This document shows, in pieces, positions 7,921 through 14,778 of a stretch of 46,073 nucleotides of DNA. Source of the stretch: JAAZFF01 sp964405775 (GTDB taxonomy: Bacteria; Verrucomicrobiota; Kiritimatiellia; RFP12; UBA3636); NCBI GenBank assembly GCA_964405775.1, contig CAYOPG010000008.1, forward strand, positions 1 to 46,073, written 5' to 3'. Under the pieces are notes generated by a model. It ran no database searches, was not told the origin of the DNA, and saw nothing but the letters and a program-made list of their open reading frames with translations. Positions within the stretch are counted from its first letter, which is position 1; every line of letters begins with the position of its first letter. The translations under genes and the position numbers were made by a program.

Positions 7921-10590
7921 TTATTGTTTTTTGCCCGACAAGTCAGGGCTCTTGTTGCGATACCACGCCAGCATGACCGGCGAAGCCACAAATATAGTAG
8001 TGAATGTGCTCTCCACGAGACCAATCATTATGCAGACTGCGAAGCCGTATATATTGCCTGTGGTGAAGATTATGAGTGCCATGACGGTGAGCATCGTGGA
8101 CGTTGATGTCAGGATCGTGCGGTTCAACGTGAGGTTGACGCACTTGTTCGTGAGCTCCAGGAAGCTCATCTTCTGGTCTTTTCTGAGTTCTTCACGAATA
8201 CGGTCGAATAGCACTATCGTGTCGTTCACGCCGTACCCAACTATAGTCAGCAGCGCCGCGACGATTGTGAGGTCAAACTGGAAGCCCAGCGCGCCGAACA
8301 CGCCGACCGTCACGAGAACGTCGCACACGAGCGCAACTATGGCGCCAATTGCGAATCCGAACTCGAACCTGAGCGTGATGTAGATCAGCATTGCGATGGT
8401 CGAAAGCGTTATGGCTATAAGAGCGCTTTTGCGCATCTCCGCGCCGATCTGGGAGCCGATGAATTCCGCCTCTCCCTCTGGTTTGAATTTGGCTCCTTGA
8501 AGTTCGGGCGCTTTTGCCAGAGCCGCCAAAACTTCCTCATTTATCTGTTTTTCGTCGTAGTTATCCGCGACCGGCAACTTTATCTCAAGCAAGGTCTTTT
8601 CCTTGTCCTGAGCAACCGTTGCCACTTCTGCTGTTTGTTCGACCTCAGGCGTGTTTTCTTCTGCGGAAGCCACTTCATCTACGGCTGGGGTTTCATTACT
8701 GGCGGAGTTATCCTCGGGTGAGGTTGCTTTTGCAATCAGAGTCTGGTACTGCGGATCTGCGTCTTTTATATCGGCAGCGCTGAGCGCATTGCGAATATAT
8801 TCGAGGGGAGCTTTTTCCGGATTTTCTACTTCAAAGGTCAGCTTTGCCCCGCCTGTGAAGTCCACCGCGAAGACATCCGACGGATTTTTTACTCCGCGCA
8901 CGATTGTGATTCCCAGAGTCACCACAATCAATGCCACGATGAAGATGCCGAATTTTTTGAAATACTTGTAGAAGGGTATGTTCAGATCTTCAGGGAGGAA
9001 GGACATCATCGTGATGGGCTCGGTGCGGCTTTCCTTCACTGTGGCCTTGAAGATCATCTTTGTAACGACAAGGGCTGTGTACATGCTGGCCACGATGCCC
9101 GCGATTAGTGTGACCGAGAAACCGCGGATGAGGCCAGTGCCGTAGATAAACAGGATGACACCTGTGATAACGGTGGTCAGGTTGCCATCGAAAATCGCAA
9201 GGAATGCGCGATCATAGCCTGCCATTATCGACTGGTACGGCGAGCGGCCGCGTTCCTGCTCTTCTCTGGTGCGCTCGTAGATAAGCACGTTGGCGTCAAC
9301 AGCCATGCCGATGGTCAGCAGGATGCCGGCTATACCCGGCAAAGTCAGAACCGGCAGCTTTAGCGCCGTTCCTCCCGAGATGGTGGCGTCGCTAGCGAAC
9401 AGCCCTAGGAAGCCGGATGTGATTATCGCGCATGCCGGCAGAAGAATCAGATCGAGAATAAGCGCGATGCCCGCCACGACGCCGAGGCGGCGGTAGTAGA
9501 AAATCACAAACAGCAAAACAGCTCCGAAACCTACGATAATGGCCTTCGTGGCGCCTTCTACAGCATCCCTTCCTAGTGTCGGGTCGACGTTATGCTGGCT
9601 GATCAGTTTGAGGGGAGCGGGCATGGCGCCGATGTTTAGCACGTTGCGGAGGCTGCTTGCTTTCGCGGTGGAGAAGTCGCCGCTTATCACTGCGTTGCCA
9701 CCGCTGATTGCTTCGTTTATGACAGGCGCGGATTCGACAATGCCGTCAAGTATGATTGCAAGTTGACGTCCTTCGCGGGAGCCGCGGTTTGCAGATCCTC
9801 CCGGACCGTATTTTGTCGTAATCTCGGCGAATTTAGCGGTGCCTTCTGCGTTGAAAGACAGTGTGACCATATTGCGGCCAATGGCGTCCATCTGAGTGCC
9901 AGCGCGGCTGAGCGTGTCTCCTGTGAGAAGCGGGCGGCGGCCGACGAAAATCGGGTGGAAAGCCTCGCGGCCATCTATGCTTACCTTCTCCAGCATGAAC
10001 ACATATCCAGGGGGAGGGTTGCCAAAGTTGAATAGTTCGGACGCATAGGCGGGAGCCTCAACGGATGGGTCGCGAATGTAGTAGTTCTGGCCGTTTATTA
10101 CCTCTGTTTTGTACCCTTGAGGAGCAGAGCCCTGAGCCAGGAGCCCCGCGGAGAGTTCTTGGGAGCGCGTACTTACTAGGCGAAACTCGAGAAACGCCAC
10201 GCTGCGTATCAGCTCGCCGGCTTCGCGGCGCTTTTCTTCCGTCGCGCCGGGGATCTGTACGTAAATGCGCCCTTTTTTGCTCTTTGTGATGACTGGTTCC
10301 TCGGTGCCCAGAGAGTCGATGCGCTTGCGGATGATCTCGACGGCGGTGTCGTCGGCGGTTTTCATCGTTTCATCGATACGCCTCTGGATTTCATCTTCAG
10401 TGTCTCCCTGAAGAGCGCGCTCGCGAACCGTAGTTTCGATGGCGGTCTTGTCCAGCTCCAGCGTGAAGCTCGATCCACCCTTGAGGTCCAGCCCCAGCCG
10501 AATCTTGTCTTTAGGGGGGATTGTGAGCGCCACAGAAAAGGCTACGATGATTATGAGCACCAGCCACTGCCACATGGATTTCGAATTCAT
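7921..10590 (-). CDS. secDF: Fused protein translocase subunit SecDF
   Basis: An 889-residue inner-membrane protein that uses the proton-motive force to pull secreted proteins through SecYEG. The SecD half (about 1-520) has the first helix, GLDLKGGSSFTLELD, the periplasmic head and the TM4 motif GMAVDANVLIYER with the functional Asp. The SecF half (from about 527) has AVDFTGGAKL and YGVNDTIVLFDR. Total helices agree with 12. An acidic, Ala/Thr/Glu-rich insert of about 45 residues sits in the SecF periplasmic domain near 620-667, which is unusual. Fused SecDF occurs in many PVC bacteria, Bacteroidetes and Bacillus. yajC is upstream, the normal partner arrangement. Confidence 0.96.
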   Translation of the reverse strand: MNSKSMWQWLVLIIIVAFSVALTIPPKDKIRLGLDLKGGSSFTLELDKTAIETTVRERALQGDTEDEIQRRIDETMKTADDTAVEIIRKRIDSLGTEEPVITKSKKGRIYVQIPGATEEKRREAGELIRSVAFLEFRLVSTRSQELSAGLLAQGSAPQGYKTEVINGQNYYIRDPSVEAPAYASELFNFGNPPPGYVFMLEKVSIDGREAFHPIFVGRRPLLTGDTLSRAGTQMDAIGRNMVTLSFNAEGTAKFAEITTKYGPGGSANRGSREGRQLAIILDGIVESAPVINEAISGGNAVISGDFSTAKASSLRNVLNIGAMPAPLKLISQHNVDPTLGRDAVEGATKAIIVGFGAVLLFVIFYYRRLGVVAGIALILDLILLPACAIITSGFLGLFASDATISGGTALKLPVLTLPGIAGILLTIGMAVDANVLIYERTREEQERGRSPYQSIMAGYDRAFLAIFDGNLTTVITGVILFIYGTGLIRGFSVTLIAGIVASMYTALVVTKMIFKATVKESRTEPITMMSFLPEDLNIPFYKYFKKFGIFIVALIVVTLGITIVRGVKNPSDVFAVDFTGGAKLTFEVENPEKAPLEYIRNALSAADIKDADPQYQTLIAKATSPEDNSASNETPAVDEVASAEENTPEVEQTAEVATVAQDKEKTLLEIKLPVADNYDEKQINEEVLAALAKAPELQGAKFKPEGEAEFIGSQIGAEMRKSALIAITLSTIAMLIYITLRFEFGFAIGAIVALVCDVLVTVGVFGALGFQFDLTIVAALLTIVGYGVNDTIVLFDRIREELRKDQKMSFLELTNKCVNLTLNRTILTSTSTMLTVMALIIFTTGNIYGFAVCIMIGLVESTFTTIFVASPVMLAWYRNKSPDLSGKKQ

Positions 10591-10645
10591 TTCTTGTATT
10601 TGTCCTTAGCGATATACTTTATGGTCTTAGTTTGTTTGGAAGATT

Positions 10646-10735
10646 TTATTTAGAGGTGTGCCGCATCAAGACAGGGGCAGAGAATACAATGGTGTCTATC
10701 CGCCCCCGCCAGTGCCTTTTTGATTTTGAATTCAT
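10646..10735 (-). CDS. Possible short ORF in the yajC-secDF gap, start duplicated from secD
   Basis: A 29-codon frame begins MNSKSKRHWRG and ends 55 nt before the secD start. SecD itself begins MNSKSMWQWLV, and the first 33 nt of the two frames agree at about 25 positions. A GAGGG about 10 nt upstream and AAGGA directly before the ATG are possible ribosome-binding sites. The peptide is basic and has no membrane segment or known arrest motif. It may be a regulatory upstream ORF, a decayed duplicate of the secD start, or untranslated leader. Coding status is uncertain. Confidence 0.3.
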   Translation of the reverse strand: MNSKSKRHWRGRIDTIVFSAPVLMRHTSK

Positions 10736-10813
10736 TTCCTTATCACCCTCTACAACGTCTAATAAAGCCAGACTTCTGCCAGACGTCTTCTACCCGTCTT
10801 TTAGCGGATCGGA

Positions 10814-11215
10814 TTACTGCCGAGCGTCATCCATCGAGACGGAGGCTTCCGCGTCGATCTTGCGTTGCACGGAGCCCTTTGCAACCTCAAGCGTTACGCC
10901 TTTGGCGACTTCTATCTTGAAGGTGGCGTCCTTGACCTCTACGATGGTTCCGATGATTCCGCCTCCGAAGAGAACTCTGGCTCCTGCGGTCATTGCCATT
11001 ATCTCCTGTTTGCGCTCTTTCTCTTTGCGTTGCGCGGGGCGGATCATGATGAAGTACATGATTGCGAATATAAGAATCAGCGGCAACCACGAACCCAAGG
11101 CTCCCATGGAGGATGCCGGTGGCTGATCTCCGGCACCGGCTGGCGCCGCTGTCTGTGTTGTGGTTGCAGGCGCCGCCGCCTGGGCTACTTGGAATAACTG
11201 TAAGTCGTGGTTCAT
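10814..11215 (-). CDS. yajC: Preprotein translocase subunit YajC
   Basis: A 133-residue membrane protein, partner of SecDF. An Ala/Thr/Pro/Gln-rich N-terminal segment (about 1-38) precedes one membrane helix (WLPLILIFAIMYFIMIRPA), whose end IMIRPAQRKEKER is the family hallmark. The C-terminal cytoplasmic domain with GARVLFGGGIIGTIVEV is typical. The N-terminal extension is somewhat longer than in Escherichia coli. It sits 43 nt after tgt and 223 nt before secDF, in the classic tgt-yajC-secD-secF order. Confidence 0.95.
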   Translation of the reverse strand: MNHDLQLFQVAQAAAPATTTQTAAPAGAGDQPPASSMGALGSWLPLILIFAIMYFIMIRPAQRKEKERKQEIMAMTAGARVLFGGGIIGTIVEVKDATFKIEVAKGVTLEVAKGSVQRKIDAEASVSMDDARQ

Positions 11216-11258
11216 TTGTCTTCGTGTCCTTATCGCTGGCTTTGGTTTTCCGCACCTC

Positions 11259-12395
11259 TCAAGAGGCCATGTCCGCGCTCAGCTCCATTGTGGTTTTAGT
11301 TCTGAATTCTTCGAAAGTTCCGTCTTCGAGGGATTGCCTCAGCCTCCGCATGAAGGCCATATAAACGTGTATGTTGTGCAGTGTGAGCAGGCGCACCCCA
11401 AGGATTTCTCCAGCGTTGAGCAGGTGCCGCACGTACGCTCTGGTGAAGTTTCGGCAGCATTCGCATTCGCAGCCTTCCTCCACTGGACGCGTGTCCTGCT
11501 TGTACCGGCCGGCCTTGACTTGCAACATACCATTGCTTATGAAGGCCGAGCCGTTGCGCGCGTGACGCGTCGGGATGACGCAATCGAACATGTCCACGCC
11601 TCTTGCCACGGCCTCCACAATCTGCAACCTGTCGCCAACCCCCATCAGATACCGGGGACTGTCTTCAGGAAGATGGATCGTGCTGTCCTCAACTCCCTTG
11701 ATCAACACATTCTGGGGCTCGCCCACGCTCACTCCGCCTATGCCGTAACCGTCGAATCCGATTCCGACAAGACCTCGCGCGCATTTTTCCCTCAACTCCC
11801 CGTATATTCCGCCTTGGACTATGCCGAAGAGAAGCTGGCCGCAAGCCCTTTCCTGTGAAGCACAAAGTGACGCCCATAATAGTGTTTTATCAACTGATTT
11901 GCAAGCGTATTCAAGCGTGGCGGGGTAGGGGATGCATTCATCGAAGCACATTGCCACATCCGACCCCAGAATCCGCTGCGTCTCCATTGATTCCTTCGGC
12001 CCCATGAAGAACGCCGTTCCATCGATGTGCGACTGGAACTCCACGCCGTCATCGCGTATCTTACGCAGATGCCCCAGCGAAAACACCTGAAAGCCGCCGC
12101 TGTCGGTCAGTATCGGCCCTTCCCATGCCATGAACTTGTGCAGCCCGCCGCACTCCTGCATCACTTCATTCCCGGGACGCAGCAGCAGGTGGTAGGTGTT
12201 GGCAAGGATCATGCCCACGCCGAGGTCGCGGAGATCCCGTGGTTCCAGCGTTTTCACAGTCCCCTGCGTCCCGACGGGCATGAAGGCCGGCGTTTCCACC
12301 GGCCCATGCGCGGTCTGGAGTCTGCCGCGACGCGCCGTGTAGCGGCTGTCTGGCATGACTTGCTGTGTTTTAAGGACTGAGAACGCTCCAGCCAT
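11259..12395 (-). CDS. tgt: tRNA-guanine transglycosylase (queuosine biosynthesis)
   Basis: A 378-residue enzyme that exchanges guanine 34 for the queuine precursor preQ1 in tRNAs with GUN anticodons. The general-base Asp is in LTDSGGFQ, GIVQGG and GGVSVGEP line the active site, and the nucleophilic Asp is in FDCVIPTRHARNG. The zinc site reads CECECC with the downstream HNIH. The start MAGAFSVLK lies 2 nt after the rlmB stop; a longer frame upstream is out of register with any homology and overlaps rlmB. The order rlmB-tgt-yajC-secDF points to one transcript. Confidence 0.95.
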   Translation of the reverse strand: MAGAFSVLKTQQVMPDSRYTARRGRLQTAHGPVETPAFMPVGTQGTVKTLEPRDLRDLGVGMILANTYHLLLRPGNEVMQECGGLHKFMAWEGPILTDSGGFQVFSLGHLRKIRDDGVEFQSHIDGTAFFMGPKESMETQRILGSDVAMCFDECIPYPATLEYACKSVDKTLLWASLCASQERACGQLLFGIVQGGIYGELREKCARGLVGIGFDGYGIGGVSVGEPQNVLIKGVEDSTIHLPEDSPRYLMGVGDRLQIVEAVARGVDMFDCVIPTRHARNGSAFISNGMLQVKAGRYKQDTRPVEEGCECECCRNFTRAYVRHLLNAGEILGVRLLTLHNIHVYMAFMRRLRQSLEDGTFEEFRTKTTMELSADMAS

Positions 12396-12397
12396 GT

Positions 12398-13861
12398 CTA
12401 GGCACCCTGCTGGCGAAGCACTTCGTAGAGAGCTATGGCACCCGCTACGCCCGCGTTCAGCGACGACACTTTTCCGAACATGGGCAGTCGCACAAGGTTG
12501 TCGCACTGTTTTCGGACTGGCGTGCTGAGGCCATGCCCCTCGCTGCCGATCACGATGCAAACCTTGCCCTTGAAATCGATTTCGGTGTAAGATTTCGACT
12601 CAGGAATAGCTTCCAGACCTGTTGTCCACACGTTCATGGCTTTGAGGCGCTCTATGACGCTCACCAGATTGGGCACTCTGGAAATCAGCAGGTGTTCCGC
12701 CGCGCCCGCCGAAGCGCGCACCGCCGCGGGAGTCACCCCGACCGCGCGGTCGCTGGGAATCACGACCCCGAGCACGCCGGCCGCTTCGCATGTGCGCATG
12801 AGCGATCCCAGATTCTGCGGGTCGACGACGTGGTCGAGTATGACCATGAGGGCGTTCCCGTCCCTGGCCTCCATCGCTGCGAGAATTTCGTCGAGTTCCG
12901 CATACGGGTATTCCTCGCATGCAGCTACTACTCCCTGGTGGTTAGCCGAGTTGAGCCAGCTGTCCAGCGAGCTCTTCTTGTGTTGCTCGATTTTGATCCC
13001 GCGTTCTTCGCAAGTTTTTCTTATCTCGTTTATCTCGTCGCTTTCCTTGACGTTGTCGCCTATGATCATGAGTTTCACGATCCGGCGCCCGCCACGGAGC
13101 ATTTCGCGCACTGGCTGGCGTCCAAAAAGCAACTCGCCTTCTGGTGCGTCCGGCGCTTTCTGAGCGCGCTCTACAGGCGCTTGAGTGTCACTGCTTGGGG
13201 CTAATCCTTCCTCGCGTCTTTCCCAGGGTTTCTTGAATCCGCCATCTCGTTTTTCCCACGGTTTCCTGAAACCGCCTCGATCTTCGCGGCTGTCATCACG
13301 TCGGCCGCGCTCGAATCCGCCATCTCGTTTTTCCCACGGTTTCCTGAAACCGCCGCGATCGCCACCGTCGCGGTTGTCGTTTACATCGCGTTCGAATCCT
13401 CCCCCGCGTTTTTCCCACGGTTTCCTGAAACCGCCGCGATCGTCGCGTTTGGTGCGTTCGAATCCTCTATCGCGCCTTTCCCATGGCTTCTTGAATCCGC
13501 CGCGATCCCCGCCGTCACGATTTTCCCATGGTTTTTGAAATCCGCCGCGATCTCCGCGGTCGCGACCGTCGCCGCCTGTGCCGTGTTCGAATCCGCTGTC
13601 GCGTTTTTCCCACGGCTTTTTGAAGCCGCCGCCTTCACGGCCGCCTCCGCGTGTATCGTCGCGCCTGCCACTGCCGCCGCCGTATCTCTCCCACGGTTTT
13701 TTGAAGCCGTCATTGTGGCGTGTGTTCGCGCGGGCGCTTCTCCAGACGTTGTCGTTGCGGTAATTGCCAGAAGAGTCCGTTTCGCCTTTTATTTCGGGCT
13801 TTCTCCCGTATTCCCGGCGCGGTGCCCATCCGTGGCCGTCTTGGTCGTTATAGCGGTCCAT
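12398..13861 (-). CDS. rlmB: TrmH/SpoU-family 23S rRNA 2'-O-methyltransferase with repetitive N-terminal extension
   Basis: About 487 residues. The C-terminal part is a complete RlmB-type enzyme: the L30e-like substrate-binding domain starts at FGRQPVREML (about 247) and the SPOUT knot follows with DPQNLGSLMRTCEAAG, GSEGHGLS and SSLNAGVAGAIALYE. RlmB methylates the ribose of a guanosine in the peptidyl-transferase region of 23S rRNA. The first about 240 residues are a disordered, Gly/Arg/Asp-rich tract with eight copies of GF(K/R/Q)KPWE between about 52 and 214, resembling RGG-type RNA-binding tails. Normal RlmB is about 245 residues, so the extension doubles it. The start at MDRYNDQ is chosen because a TATAAT box at 13902-13897 overlaps the earlier possible starts; no strong ribosome-binding site is seen. 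Confidence 0.9.
   Translation of the reverse strand: MDRYNDQDGHGWAPRREYGRKPEIKGETDSSGNYRNDNVWRSARANTRHNDGFKKPWERYGGGSGRRDDTRGGGREGGGFKKPWEKRDSGFEHGTGGDGRDRGDRGGFQKPWENRDGGDRGGFKKPWERRDRGFERTKRDDRGGFRKPWEKRGGGFERDVNDNRDGGDRGGFRKPWEKRDGGFERGRRDDSREDRGGFRKPWEKRDGGFKKPWERREEGLAPSSDTQAPVERAQKAPDAPEGELLFGRQPVREMLRGGRRIVKLMIIGDNVKESDEINEIRKTCEERGIKIEQHKKSSLDSWLNSANHQGVVAACEEYPYAELDEILAAMEARDGNALMVILDHVVDPQNLGSLMRTCEAAGVLGVVIPSDRAVGVTPAAVRASAGAAEHLLISRVPNLVSVIERLKAMNVWTTGLEAIPESKSYTEIDFKGKVCIVIGSEGHGLSTPVRKQCDNLVRLPMFGKVSSLNAGVAGAIALYEVLRQQGA
13200..13725 (-). repeat. Eight-copy KPWE minisatellite inside rlmB, with palindromic units
   Basis: Eight imperfect in-frame repeats encode GF(K/R/Q)KPWE with variable Gly/Arg/Asp-rich spacers, at intervals of about 33-84 nt. 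Three units share the exact palindrome CGGTTTCCTGAAACCG (13259-13274, 13337-13352, 13418-13433). The other five carry degenerate versions, such as CACGGCTTTTTGAAGCCG. Each unit can form a short hairpin in DNA or mRNA. Confidence 0.85.
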
Positions 13862-13911
13862 GAGTACTGGGCGTATGTTATGTGTTTTGTACATCAATTA
13901 TAAGAAAAGAG

Positions 13912-13945
13912 GATAAGCCCGCGGTGGATTTTCCCCGCGGGCTCT
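13912..13945 (-). terminator. Intrinsic terminator after the RRM gene
   Basis: On the minus strand GAGCCCGCGG and CCGCGGGCTT form a 9-bp GC-rich stem around GGAAAATCCA, followed by ATCCTCTTTTCTTAT. It starts about 14 nt after the RRM stop codon and separates it from rlmB, whose possible TATAAT lies just beyond. The poly-U stretch is interrupted, so efficiency may be moderate. Confidence 0.65.
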
Positions 13946-13958
13946 AGGTAATAATTTG

Positions 13959-14666
13959 TTAGTCTTCGGAGGGGCGCGTGTTTGCGCGAGCCTCATTGAC
14001 GCGTATGCGCCTGCCCATGACGTCCGTTGTGTCAAGCGCCTTGATGGCAATCAGGGCTTCCTTGCGATGGGGCATCTCCACAAAGCCGTAGCCCTTTGAC
14101 TTACCGCTTGTGCGGTGGGTTATCACGCGCGCCGTCTTGACGACTCCGAAGCGCTCAAACTCTTTGCGCAACTGGGCGTCGTTCATATCGTAGCTCAAGT
14201 TGCCCACATATATTTCTACGAGGTTGGGATCGCCCTTCGTGCCTTCGCCCTTGGATTCATTGCCTTTTGATCCGTTGGACTTTTTGCTGCAGCCGCGTTT
14301 TTTCGCGAGTGCGACAATGACGGCGATGACGGCTACAGCCGCAATGGCGATCCCGATGATTTTTGTGTTGGATTCGGAAATTTGTCCATCATCCGCCAAA
14401 GGCGCCGGTTCTTCTGTTGTCGAGGAACCCTGAACTAGATCCGCCGCGGACTCCGCAATGTTTTCCATTCCTTCCTTTGTTGCCGCCACGGCATCTTCGG
14501 CCATCTCCGCGCCGGCTTCTACCATGTCGCCAATCTCTTCTTTTGCGGCTATTGCGATGTCTTTCGTGGCTTCAGCCGCGTCCTCTGCGACATTTTTGAC
14601 AGCAGTCGCCGCTGTGCTCGCCGCTTCGGTCATCTCGGCGACAATGTTCTCATTGGTTGATTCCAT
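13959..14666 (-). CDS. Membrane-anchored RRM RNA-binding protein
   Basis: A 235-residue protein with three parts. Residues 1-100 are Ala/Glu/Lys-rich and look like an amphipathic or coiled helix with 11-residue-like periodicity. Residues 103-121 (IIGIAIAAVAVIAVIVALA) form one membrane helix followed by KKRGCSKK. Residues 149-226 are a complete RRM with RNP2 IYVGNL and RNP1 KGYGFVEM. Small stand-alone RRM proteins are common in bacteria such as cyanobacteria and PVC members, but a membrane anchor is unusual. The positive-inside rule places the RRM in the cytoplasm and the acidic helix outside, by inference. It has an AGAGGA ribosome-binding site and lies between rpoD and rlmB on the same strand. 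Its RNA target is unknown. Confidence 0.88.
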   Translation of the reverse strand: MESTNENIVAEMTEAASTAATAVKNVAEDAAEATKDIAIAAKEEIGDMVEAGAEMAEDAVAATKEGMENIAESAADLVQGSSTTEEPAPLADDGQISESNTKIIGIAIAAVAVIAVIVALAKKRGCSKKSNGSKGNESKGEGTKGDPNLVEIYVGNLSYDMNDAQLRKEFERFGVVKTARVITHRTSGKSKGYGFVEMPHRKEALIAIKALDTTDVMGRRIRVNEARANTRPSED

Positions 14667-14778
14667 TTTATTATTGTCCTCTGTTTATTGGTTGCCGTGG
14701 ATTACAATCGCGGTCCACTTCCGCGTTGCCAGCCGGAGATGCGGTGGATGTCTGTCCCGCCGCATGCGGCATTCCCCA

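Noticed and set aside
7908..8024. N-terminal extension of ispD
   Set aside because: It overlaps secDF, while a clear AAGGAGC supports the internal ATG.
12396..12560. N-terminal extension of tgt
   Set aside because: It overlaps the conserved 3' end of rlmB in another frame and has no Tgt homology.
13259..13433. The regularly spaced palindromes as a CRISPR or REP array
   Set aside because: They are in frame inside rlmB, units vary, spacers are coding, and no cas genes are present.
14759..14770. 12-nt palindrome GCCGCATGCGGC after rpoD as a terminator
   Set aside because: It has no loop and no U-rich tail.
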